DNA of 64,000 nt, taken from NCBI GenBank assembly GCA_905147135.1, contig LR990057.1:806001-870000 (forward strand), read 5' to 3'. How positions within the stretch are numbered: the stretch's first letter is position 1; each line of letters begins with the position of its first letter. Positions 42,799-52,257 of this stretch are shown here, piece after piece. Under the pieces are notes generated by a model. The model was not told where the DNA came from, ran no database searches, and saw only the letters and a list, made by a program, of their open reading frames with translations. Origin of the DNA: Blastobasis lacticolella (Eukaryota > Arthropoda > Insecta > Lepidoptera > Blastobasidae). The position numbers and the translations under genes were made by a program.

Positions 42799-42841
42799 GC
42801 TTTCCATCAGACGGTCTTGTTTGTCAGCTTGTAAAAAAAAC
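42799..42841 (+). mobile_element. Family-B tail with poly(A)
   Basis: 'gctttccatcagacggtctt' then 'gtttgtcagcttgtaaaaaaaa'. Only the terminus is left. Confidence 0.4.
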
Positions 42842-43389
42842 GACAGCCGAATTGCCGTATTGACGTTTCAGGAACGCTCGTGTTACTCTAAAATTGCTTT
42901 AGGACTGACGCGCCCGTCCGCTGGTGTTTATGAAGCGTACGAGTACGGGGCTATGTATTCCACTGACCTATTTGCAGTAACGAGGTACGGGCAACCTTTT
43001 AGCGGGGACGAATTGATTCTCTTTCGCTATTCTGGACAATCTGTCGCCCAGGTCTCGTTAATCGTGTTGCTGACAAGGAGGAATTGAATAATGCCAATGA
43101 AGAGGTATAGAGCGCAAATTTGGAAAACCGACCCTAAAGAGGACGACCCAGAAAAACATTCACTGATCAGTAATGTCAAAAAAGCTGGGGTCTGAAGTAG
43201 CAAGAATAAATATGAAAAGAATTGTAGATATATGTGAGGCTAGGGAGTTGCGTCAGGACAGAGCAAATGACGGTCCATAGCCTTTGCCTACGCCACTTGT
43301 AACAGACAGAGGCGTGAGCTTTATGCATGCATGTGAGGAATTGTACGAATCTTAATTTATGCAATTTAAAATTTCTAGATCGGCAACAA

Positions 43390-43470
43390 GTTGCCCATAA
43401 GCTTGCTCAACAATAGGGGAGGTTCATGCCATAATCTCCATGCTTTGCAGGCGGTTTGGAGAACGCAGCG
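43390..43470 (+). mobile_element. SINE-C fragment
   Basis: 'gcccataagcttgctcaaca' is eroded, while 'gccataatctccatgctttg' and 'caggcggtttggagaacgca' are clear. The 3' half is unrelated. Confidence 0.5.
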
Positions 43471-44131
43471 TAGAAAGAAAACTCTGGTGCCAATTTCTCG
43501 ATTTATAATAGGTAGGTGGGTAGCTGCTGTTTATGACACTATTTATGTACAGAAGGCAGCACCTCAACCTACCCACCACCAATATAAAATGAGCTAGCGT
43601 CACTATGGATGGATGCTCACACATATCGGAGGGTCCAAGTTCTGAACAGGATAGGTTAAGGTGCTCCCTTCAGTACGACAAGCTTCAATGGACGGCGTCG
43701 TTGCGATACGTATTGTATTTTTTGTTTGGATTGCATATTTATGGGTTTACAAGCACATAGGCTTTGAAATTACTTTGTAGTCCTATGGAATTACTTTGGA
43801 CTTTACCCGGACTGCCACAGCGCTAAGGAAACGTGAAAAAAAGAATTGTTTGAACAATTACACACATAAAATCACATGACTCACAGCATAAAATCTCATA
43901 ACAGCGCGAAATTTACAACATTTTCCGTGGCAAACACGAAAAACACTCCTGTACACCGTCGTATAAAGGAAGCCTACAGGAGTCACGTAGCGATTCGGCG
44001 GCGCACAAGTTTCGGGACGTGTCCCGGGGTCCAGTCCATTTCGCCGGACACCCGTGACGTTTCCGGGACACGGGCCGCGGCGATGCGCAGGAAAGGGACA
44101 GTATAACGTCTCGGCGGGGTGCTTGATACAA
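43471..44131. other. No gene; GC-rich palindromic patch
   Basis: 43980-44105 is GC-rich with partly palindromic 'gggacgtgtcccggggtcca' and 'tttccgggacacgggccgcg'. Overlapping frames on both strands (43876-44106, 43913-44213) are shadows. Confidence 0.35.
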
Positions 44132-44396
44132 TTACGTAGAGCTCGTCTAATCTAAAATGACGCGCCCCACTATCGCAATACCGCACACAAGCAAGTTTAA
44201 AATATGGACGCAATATATATACAAATGCCGTTGTAATTGGTCATTCAGTTGCCGGTGAGATTCAAACGTAGGAACACGCGTCGTTCATTGGCTCCCACAC
44301 AGATGAAGTGTCGTTATCAATATTTGCACTCACACATCGAAATCAACTAAGTAGTGGGGCGCGTCATCTTAGACTAGACGAGCTCTACCTACGTAA
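44132..44396. mobile_element. MITE with ~40-bp terminal inverted repeats
   Basis: 'ttacgtagagctcgtctaat' and 'ctaaaatgacgcgccccact' on the left are matched in inverse by 'agtggggcgcgtcatcttag' and 'actagacgagctctacctac' on the right, with four changes and a short GTAG duplication. The interior of ~180 bases is non-coding. A second copy is not present here, so mobility is inferred from structure. Confidence 0.65.
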
Positions 44397-44556
44397 GTGC
44401 CTACTTATGACCATAAACAAGCAACCTCGCAATAGAGCATTTTGAACGCCAGACCCAAAAAGTTCGTGTTTGGCTCTGTCTGTGGCATCGTAGTTCCCGA
44501 ACGGATGGAAATGAGTAGTTTTCCAATAGGTATCTAAAGCATTCTTAACCACTCAC

Positions 44557-44876
44557 TAGATGGCGCCCCGACAATTTTGGTAATTGATAATCGCTTGAAA
44601 TAGGTTCTTAGCAAACAGGATATAAACACTGGGTACGTTGTATTGGATAATATTGTATTTATCAATAGTTTTAAACCATTTTAGAGGTTATATAATAATG
44701 GAACATAATGCCAACTTATATAAATATTTCTTTATACAGTTCGTTCAACCTTTAACAGTTATGCTTATATTATTAAACATTTTATTTTTAAGTTTAGTAT
44801 TAGTTAGCTGCATTAAATCACTGCCACTATCATACAGATTAAAAAAAGATTACCAAAATTGTAGGAGCGCCATCTA
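44557..44876. mobile_element. MITE with GATGGCGC-type terminal repeats at TA
   Basis: The left end TAGATGGCGCC...ACAATTTTGGTAAT (from 44557) and the right end, inverted, TAGATGGCGCT...ACAATTTTGGTAAT (to 44876) agree over ~28 bases. TA borders both sides, as in Tc1/mariner-type MITEs. The interior contains an 80-codon hydrophobic frame (44638-44880) that overlaps the right terminus and looks incidental. Each terminus contains AGATGGCGC, the core of the insect CTCF motif. Confidence 0.6.
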
Positions 44877-45039
44877 TTGATGCTTTTTGAAACCAACTGA
44901 CAATACCTACTGGAAAACTCCTCATTACGAATCAATCGATTTGATAATATTTGATGTCATAGTGACAAGTGGCCGGCGGTCGGCGCTTGCGTCCGTGAAG
45001 TCTATTTAATTTATTCTTTTTTTATGGCCCTCCATACTG

Positions 45040-45178
45040 GCTATGAAACCGTTGTCCGCTCGATGATGCTGTAGTGCCTGGCGTTCATTCTTATTACATG
45101 TATATTGTATGACGTTCATAAGTGTTTGTAAATACCTAAACTGAATAAACGTATTTGATTGATTGATTGAATGTATGT
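45040..45178 (+). mobile_element. LINE 3' end with (GATT)n tail
   Basis: 'gtatgacgttcataagtgtt' and 'ctgaataaacgtatttgatt' with two more GATT units resemble a lepidopteran non-LTR 3' terminus. Body unidentified. Confidence 0.5.
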
Positions 45179-45333
45179 AAACTTTATTGGAGGTTTTCCG
45201 ACATCAGTCGGTTAGGTCATTAACGCCGGTGACAGGACACAGAACGTCCTCGAAAATTAATCCTACAAATGTCTTCCACAATTAATTATTAATATTTAAT
45301 AGAACTAAGTATGCTTTTGTGTCATCTTAATTA

Positions 45334-45400
45334 TTAACATACATACATACATACAAACTCACGCCCGTATACCACCCAGGGGTAGGCAGAAACTAACATA
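45334..45400. mobile_element. Family-F fragment cut by a Helitron
   Basis: 'caaactcacgcccgtatacc' and 'acccaggggtaggcagaaac' match 24920-25047, then stop at the Helitron start. Confidence 0.45.
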
Positions 45401-45592
45401 TTTACATAGTATAAAACAAACTCTTCCCACCGTCTGTATCTATGTACGCTTAGATCTTTTAAACTACGCAACGGATTTTAATGCGGTTTTAAACAATAGA
45501 TAATGTGATTCATGAGGAAGGTTTATAAGCAAGAAAAAAGGGTAGGTAGGGGTAAAGCAGGTACACGAACGAAGTCGCGCTGGGTCCACTAG
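45401..45592 (+). mobile_element. Helitron-like element, short intact copy
   Basis: The 5' end TTTACATAGTATAAAACAAA (TT in place of the usual TC) follows an A. The middle is 'ctacgcaacggattttaatg', then GGGTAGGTAGG, 'acgaacgaagtcgcgc' and CTAG at 45589-45592 before T. At 192 bp it is the template by which the disrupted copy at 2468 can be read. Confidence 0.7.
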
Positions 45593-47429
45593 TAAATAAA
45601 CAAAAAGCGATGTCACGTCATTCACTGAACAGGAAGGAACAAGGCGCGTATCGTCTTCGTATGGAGAGGTTACACTGTCACTTTTCTTTACTGTGCCCCG
45701 GGCGTTCCGGGACTACGGTTTGTCGGACAAGACGTCAAGTTTGTGAGGCCCTTGATTCACCTATATCAAGTGGTTTTGTGTGGTACTCGCTTATCCTATT
45801 TTTAGAACAACATGCGTTAACATTTCTTCAGAATTGTCTTTCGTTTGTTTCGATTCCACTGTTTCGTTATTCATAATTTTGTGATACAATATCCTGTAAG
45901 TAGGTCACGTATCGTCGGTTTCACGGTTAAGTTCTTTCTTATCTCAATTTGGACGTTGCTGAATGGCTAAAAACTAGTTAAGAAGGAACTTGGGCGATAT
46001 CTAAGTTTAGTGAAAACAGTTTGGTCAATCCGCTTTCCATCTCTTCCTTCTCCATTTCTCTCAGACTCCAGCTACAAGACTCCAGAAAGAACAGTCCAGG
46101 AAATTCAAACAAATCTTCCCTATACGAGTCCTTCGAGACTAGTTTCCGATTATTTCGCCATCATCATAAATACGGGCTGCAATTCCACGTTCGTTTGGTC
46201 CGCTACAATACAATGCTTTTCCGATACCACTCTCGTTCACTCACTATTTCGGCACTCATTCAAATTGATAACGCCATTCATCATTCCCTCTACTTCAATA
46301 AAGCGAATTTATTCAATTTCATTTCGGGTAAAGTTATTGAGCTTCTTGGACAAAAATCTAATATTCGGCAAAGTGGAAAATTAATTACACCCATTCCTTT
46401 TCCTTGCCTTTGGGTGACAACCTGCTGACGAAGCTACTTTTCTATCTGTATATAGTAGGTACTAACGAGTGTTTAGGTCTATTTTCTTCGGTCGTAGACT
46501 TCAGGGTAAGCAGGTTAAAATGATGAAGAGTGAGTTGTAGGTTTAAATGAATTTAATGCGTTGAGCAAAGAATTACAAAGGTAATAAGAGGCTGCTGATT
46601 CTCGTGAAAGGTAGCTGAATAATAAATCGTGAATACTTAAATATTTGAATTTTATCGACAACAAAGTTTAGCAAATGCAGTTTCCATGTACAGCCAAAGT
46701 GTGTATATGAAAATATTTATAAATTACAAAACATTATCAAGCATTACAAAAACTGAGCAACGAGTATAGCATGAAGTGAGAGAGAGTACCTACTTTATGG
46801 AAACAACGAAGAATAAAAATCGCATTTACGTCAGCTAATAACTCATTTTGAGCATAAATTCTACAGATGCCCGATTTCAGGACAGATTCAGATATAAATA
46901 GCCAGACTACATCAAGAATTTGTTATTTGAGCCTTCATAACGAATTTATATTCTGGAATGGATTCCATTTGCCGCAGAGGATTTAGTATAATCCAGATAA
47001 ATTACTATTTCTTGTCTGTCCTTCGTCGAATTTCTAATTTTGAAATCATTAAGATTTAATTGATTCAGTAAATTATCGAATTATCAGTTGGACGTTACAA
47101 TATGATTAAATGTCTCGCGACATTATTGTTTACAAACTGATCACATACCCGCCCTGACATTGCACTGGTGCTCAATGCAGTCTACGCGTTGCTTGGTGAA
47201 AAACGTGTTGAAGTCTGACGCATTAGAAAGATTCCCTGACTTTGCATTGTGGATCGTAATTCGCGATACCAAGTCAGTCAACTCGGTAGTCAATAATGCG
47301 CTGAAAATAGCTGCGCTCGCGCCGTTGCCACCTGGGCAGGCGCAGCGCGCCGCTTTCGGCCGCAGGGCTGTCAGTGACACTTTACGTTGCTTGCTTGCTG
47401 TTCCGGTATATTTTCTAGTTATTATCACA
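45593..47429. other. No supported gene
   Basis: Two overlapping plus-strand frames, 46010-46384 (GTG start) and 46021-46428, have no family, and neither is favoured. 47141-47428 carries overlapping frames on both strands over a moderately GC-rich patch. Nothing is recognisable. Confidence 0.35.
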
Positions 47430-47587
47430 TTTTTTTATCTCATACGGCAGACAGACAGGCAAGCGGTCCACCTGATAGAAAGTGGTCACCGCCGCCTATG
47501 GACATCAGCAACACCAGGGGTGCTACTAATGCGTTGCCCGCCTCTAAGGAGACCTTTAATATACCTCTTGAACGATCCCATGCCATA
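47430..47587 (-). mobile_element. Family-B element, best body
   Basis: A T run at 47431-47437, then 'atacggcagacagacaggca', 'agcggtccacctgatagaaa', 'acatcagcaacaccaggggt' and 'gacctttaatatacctcttg'. It is complete by comparison with 11941-12085. Confidence 0.7.
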
Positions 47588-47615
47588 GAAACACTGTCTT
47601 AATAGACAGTTAACT

Positions 47616-47771
47616 GAATCTTGGCATCAAATAACCTGGTTATGGCCCTCACGCGTGAGGGCCCGGGGTCCGCCTTGACCATGATCCAGGATTTGGCAGA
47701 TCAGGAAATTACAGTAGAGCGACTGACATCTGACCTTCGCGATCCAGTTAACAGGGGAACCTGACCAGGTA
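47616..47771 (-). mobile_element. SINE-A 3' half
   Basis: From 'atcttggcatcaaataacct' through 'ggcccggggtccgccttgac' to 'aacaggggaacctgaccagg'. It is 5'-truncated in the middle of the body. It lies only 28 bases after the family-B element. Confidence 0.75.
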
Positions 47772-48544
47772 TCTGTGTTAGGTTTAGGTTACCAATGGGC
47801 TCCTTTTTCCGCCCTTGAACTCAAACTTGGTCCCTTGTACGTAGTTAAAGCATGCTAATTTAGCCAGCCCAGCTCCCCTCAGAAGTCCAGCAGTCTCTTC
47901 GGTAGCTCGCAGATTTCTTGGAGGGGTCCCGCTTCCATTGCGACTTTTTCCCTGTGGCTTTTTAGTCCCTTACACGTATCTGTGTTAGTTTTTGTACCAA
48001 TATTAGCCAGGCATTTGACCGTCATCTGTCCTCACCGACTTTGTGTCTCGCTTATTTCATAGCTCTTGCTTGCTTGCAAATAAGGTAGAACGGGAGTTAC
48101 TCAGTAGCACCTGGAGATAGTCACCCCAAAAGTCAGTTAGTCAGTGACCCTGTAAATAAGAGCCCTCCGAGATAGAATCTGTAACCTTCCTCTATATACA
48201 TAGATATAATAAGGGGGTTTCCTCCACCACCTATGATCCTATCGACCTCTCGGCTCTCGGTAATACAGACCACACTAACGAGATCCGCGCGCTTATTTAC
48301 GGTGGCTCATACTAAGCGATGATAAATTTGCGATCACCACATTAATTAGTCAGTTCCAATGATGAAAGAAACTCCTTACTCCGTAAAGAGGACATGCCTT
48401 ATGGTTCAATTTCAATGGCGATGACAGGCCATGAGCGTGCAGATTCGCCAAAATGTGCGTACTATATATGATGGAATTTTCGTTCTTATGCTAGTTATTT
48501 TTAGGCACCCGGCGGCCATCTACAAGTATACTCTCTCTTTTAAG
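47772..48544. other. No gene; LINE tail scrap
   Basis: 'tagccaggcatttgaccgtc' at ~48003-48024 is the WNSLP-LINE 3' motif. The rest is unidentified. Confidence 0.4.
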
Positions 48545-48810
48545 TCTCTACACTCTTGACAGAGTGGTCGTGATCGTCGGTTGAGGATTGGCTGCACGCT
48601 TCACTATCCGGCGCCACTCTTCTCTAACTGCTGCTTTCCTAGTAAACTCATAGAGAGTACCATTAACGGCAGCTTTTACTTGGTCGGTTTAGCGCATCGG
48701 TGATCTTCCGCGTGGTCTTGTGCCTTCCACCTTTCCCTGTACCACAAGGCTTTTCACAGAGACATCTCGTCGCGAGACATGGCCAAAAAATATGAGGTTT
48801 ACATACACCT
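48545..48810 (-). pseudogene. Non-LTR endonuclease/reverse-transcriptase C-terminus (FGHV...GKVEGxRPRGRS type)
   Basis: One minus-strand frame runs ~88 codons to a natural stop: 'NLIFFGHVSRRD', 'VVQGKVEGTRPRGRSPMR', then a TAA where W is expected, 'TDQVKAAVNGTLYEF' and 'REEWRRIVKRAANPQ'. This is the standard C-terminal block of a large class of animal non-LTR reverse transcriptases. Only one in-frame stop breaks it, so it is younger than the other remnants, but everything upstream is missing. Confidence 0.75.
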
Positions 48811-49012
48811 ATACTCTTAAAAGGACGTTCTTTGGTCATCTGTTAGTGCGGTCGCGTGGCAACCCTGCCGCCCCACTGACTTGGCCCACATTATACGCGA
48901 ATAGCGCGTGCGCCGATTGGCAGCTGTCGAACGGCGATGTGGAAGTGCCGCGACCAGGATATCGGACGCTATTGTTGGCCGGGCTTTTTTGGGACCAACA
49001 ATACGAGTACTC

Positions 49013-49340
49013 AAGCGTCGGTGGCCTAGTGGTTAAAGTATCCGCCTCGTAAGCGAGAGGTCATCATCACAGCCCATACACACTGCAGCACTAAGGGCCT
49101 CTCCCATGAAAAGGGAAGGTTATTGCCATAATCTTCACGCTCGGCAGGCGGGTTGGAGATCGCAGTGTTATAAATATTACAATGGAAAACGCTGCTGCCC
49201 ATTTTCCAGCCTACGGAGACTAGATCTTTTGCCTCGAAAATATTAGTCGTCTTGTACGACACCCGCGAGTGTAAGGGGTTTGTGCTATTCTACTCTGCCG
49301 GACACTGTCGAATCCCACAGTCGCCATGTACCAATGACAA
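49013..49340 (+). mobile_element. SINE-A head split by SINE-C
   Basis: The head 'aagcgtcggtggcctagtgg' to 'cgtaagcgagaggt' (49061), then SINE-C, then 'tgtcgaatcccacagtcgcc' and 'atgtaccaatgaca' (49306-49340). About seven bases of the head ('accgggt') are missing at the junction. The SINE-A body downstream is lost. Confidence 0.75.
49062..49305 (+). mobile_element. SINE-C inside the tRNA head of SINE-A
   Basis: 'catcatcacagcccatacac' to 'ctactctgccggacac', slightly shortened at the 3' end compared with 28101-28375. No target duplication, so the event involved a small target deletion. Confidence 0.75.
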
Positions 49341-49442
49341 TTTAAAAATTATTCGGAAAAAAACGCCTTCCGGAAAGCAGTTTGAAGTTGGGATTCTAAA
49401 TATGAATAAAACAAGACGGACATATTGGTGTATTTATTGGAA

Positions 49443-49495
49443 ACTGTTCAAAGAGCCAGATGATGTCATTTCTGTGCATCAGCTCTTTGAACAGT
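49443..49495. other. Strong perfect-stem hairpin
   Basis: CTGTTCAAAGAGC (49444-49456) and GCTCTTTGAACAG (49482-49494) pair perfectly, with one more A-T pair outside and GATG/CATC pairing inside a 25-base loop. The stem length is shorter than a typical animal pre-miRNA (about 22 bp duplex), so a microRNA is only a possibility. It could equally be a small inverted repeat of a transposon. Confidence 0.45.
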
Positions 49496-49499
49496 GTAG

Positions 49500-51512
49500 T
49501 GTCTTTACCATTGACAGTTTCTAAAAGCTTATCCCGAAAAGCGGTAGTGAACCTAAATTCGCCTAACGGGACATTTAACTTTGGCCTAAAAGTCGGGACC
49601 TCCTGCCCAACTCGGAACGTTTGGCAAAATTGATATGTGTTCGTTTCTGACTACCCTGTTTAGGGACAGTGCCGTGAGGGACATATACCTAAACCAAGGA
49701 TACTCGTAACTCTCCGCAGGATCGCTGATGCGATGCCAAGTTGACAAAGGTGTATGTATACTCGTTACTTGACGCCATAAACATTACGACTCCCTATAAT
49801 AATCCGTTTATGTATCGTCGGGGCGCTTACTAAATGGCGACACGAATATAGTTCAAAGGCTAAAAGCCTGCCTTATTAGGGTACAGAATCTTGCCGAATC
49901 ATTGTGACGTCGTTTTGACGTCAAAGAGGCAGACCCACACACTTGCGTCAGAAACTGTGACACACCCGCCATATCTATAGTAAAACTTTAACTTTGCCTA
50001 ACCACCAACTTGTGGTTTTCGTACGAATCCTATAGCAGACAATGTTTTACGAGTTGGAAGCACATCAAATGGGCGAATTAATGTTATTTTATGTTGTGAT
50101 CTTTGTCTAGTAGCTCTTAACATACATTATCATTTCAAAAAAGAGTACCTACAACGAGATAATATTGGGTTATTAGTATAGTTTTAATGTAAATATATAC
50201 TACGGCTTTGTAAGATAACGTGCCAATGACTGGTTGGTGGGTATTGACCAAACTTTCCCGAACCAACAAACAGAACTTCAACCCGAAACTTCCTAATAAC
50301 AATCGGAACCATCAAAACAACGTCGAACAAACATACTCGATAGAACCAATTCAAATAGTCACCACCGAATGACGTCTACCGTCCCAGCTGTAGGTTTCCA
50401 GCTGTTATCCAGCCGTCAACTGCTGGGCGTTCCCGGAACAGTAGAGCTGTGTGAGTTGGCTAGACGCCAGCAGCTGTGCCAGGTCTCTGAACCAGGGGGC
50501 TCTGCACTTTGCCAGCCCGAGCAATGATCAGCTGCATTTAAATTTATTCGGCGCGCCGCCGGCGGCGGATTCGGACGACGTCGGACGGGACACAAGCTTA
50601 TAACTCGTAAGCTCTCGTAGAATGGGAGGATTAAATATAGTTTTCGAGGTTGATTGTAATTGTAGTGATGCTTGCCTATGGGCATTAAAATTTATATTAA
50701 GAGTTTTTTGTGGCGGCCTGCACTACTGTCGATAATGGCCCGGCGTGGGTCCGGCCCTGATAAATCATTTTTAATGCAGCATATGGCTCGACAATTTCAA
50801 AATTATCTGCAACAGTATAGTCCATGTACGTGTCCTGTTGGGCTACACAATCCAGTAACAATGGCACGCCAAACAAGCTGCAAATCGTGTAAAGAATTTA
50901 CGTACCTACTCAGAATATATACTTTACTAAATAATTTCAAAATTGGAAAATTACCGACAATTCTCACAAACGACTACGGAAGTTGTGTTGGAACTTCGCA
51001 ACATTCGCGTTGTTTCGCTCCCCATATAAGCTTTTAATTGGACCAATCGACGTCTCCTTCCCCAATATCGAGCAATTTGCTTTTACAATGGGGATTTCAT
51101 TGAACTTAATAAATTTGTTTCTCCCTCCCAATGGGAAGGAGGAAGCAACAAGTTAGCCAAGATTCTCCAACTTCGATATAATTAACAAACCTAGTGCTGT
51201 GCCCCTGCAGGTTTCATTGTGAAAAGTTGAACACTACCCATATTTCAATACTTTCTGTTTAACATATCTTCGTATCACAGGCAATTTTTTCGAAACAAAT
51301 TTGTAAAAGAAATCCAAACGGACAAGCCTGCATGAAAAGACCGATATAGATGTTTCACACCCATATTCCCAAACAATACTTGTTTCAGTAGCGATACTAC
51401 ACGAAGTAAGACATTTCTGACAGCGGGTCTTTGGTAAGCGAGTGCCAGCTTTCAAAGCGGCTCTATTAGTCAATTTTGTTCCTTTTGACAGAGGCACGAC
51501 ATGACACCTGAC
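49500..51512. other. No supported gene
   Basis: A GC-rich spot at 50550-50595 ('ggcgcgccgccggcggcgga') lies in the 5' part of minus-strand frame 50416-50685. The 121-codon frame 50672-51037 has no motif. No repeats are recognised. Confidence 0.35.
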
Positions 51513-51765
51513 ATGACGACCTGAGTGGGTCAGTGGTCTGCCACGCAAGAGGTCCCGGGTTCGATTTCCGGCCGGGCAGAAATTGAAATGATGAATTTTA
51601 ATTTTTTTTACGGGTCTGGGTGTTCTATGTATAATAAGTATGTATTTAAAAAAAGTATATGAGTAGTTTATCAGTTATCTAGCACCCATAACACAAGCTT
51701 TGCTTACTTTGGGGCTACATGGCGCTGTGTGAATTTGTCCACGATAATTTATTTTATTATTATTT
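51513..51765 (+). mobile_element. SINE-D, full-length reference copy
   Basis: The head 'gacctgagtgggtcagtggt' to 'gggttcgatttccggccggg' has both Pol III boxes and reads like tRNA-Gly(GCC) ('ctgccacgcaagaggtcccg'). The body is 'gaaatgatgaattttaattt', 'gggtgttctatgtataataa', then 'cccataacacaagctttgct' and 'tacatggcgctgtgtgaatt', ending in A/T-rich DNA. It provides the empty site for the Helitron at 38908. Confidence 0.85.
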
Positions 51766-51997
51766 ATAATGCCGGTCGCATCGATCGCCATCCAAGTTTT
51801 TTCAGTTGGATTGGAACCCCGTGCGTTCGCGGGCACTGTGGGACCTTATAGAAAAGTTTCTCAATACAGGTCTTAATCTCCCTACCAAGTAAACTGCTTG
51901 TACAGTGAACGTGACGTGCTTAACCTCTGTAGTGTTCAGTGACAAACGAGCAAACAGACCGACTGTGAAAGCAGTAACTGACATATAGAACTTGATA

Positions 51998-52257
51998 TCA
52001 TAATCACAGCCCGTAACAGTCCACTGCAGGACTTAGGGCCTCTCCCACGAAAGGGGAAGTTATTGCCATAATCTCCACGCTTGGCAGGCGGGTTGGAGAT
52101 CGCAGTGTTTAAATATAACAATGGAAAATGCTGCTGCCCATTTTCCAGACTACGGAGACTCTTGATCTTCTGCCTCGAAAACATTAGTCGCCTTGTACGA
52201 CACCCATGAGTGTAAGAGGTTGGTGCTATTCTACTCTGCCGGACACCACACGGCCAA
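51998..52257 (+). mobile_element. SINE-C copy
   Basis: From 'tcataatcacagcccgtaac' to 'ggacaccacacggccaa'. Complete and very similar to 37089-37351. No obvious target duplication. The minus-strand frame 51936-52367 is a shadow. Confidence 0.75.

Noticed and set aside
44638..44880. 80-codon hydrophobic frame that could be a small membrane protein
   Set aside because: It lies inside a MITE and ends in its terminal repeat. AT-rich DNA readily encodes Ile/Leu/Phe runs.
46010..46428. Two overlapping plus-strand frames of 124 and 135 codons
   Set aside because: One starts with GTG. Neither has a domain, and Ser/Phe/Ile-rich composition is typical of AT-rich non-coding DNA.
51515..51580. Possible functional tRNA-Gly gene
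   Set aside because: The same situation: it leads directly into the SINE-D body, and the acceptor stem does not close.
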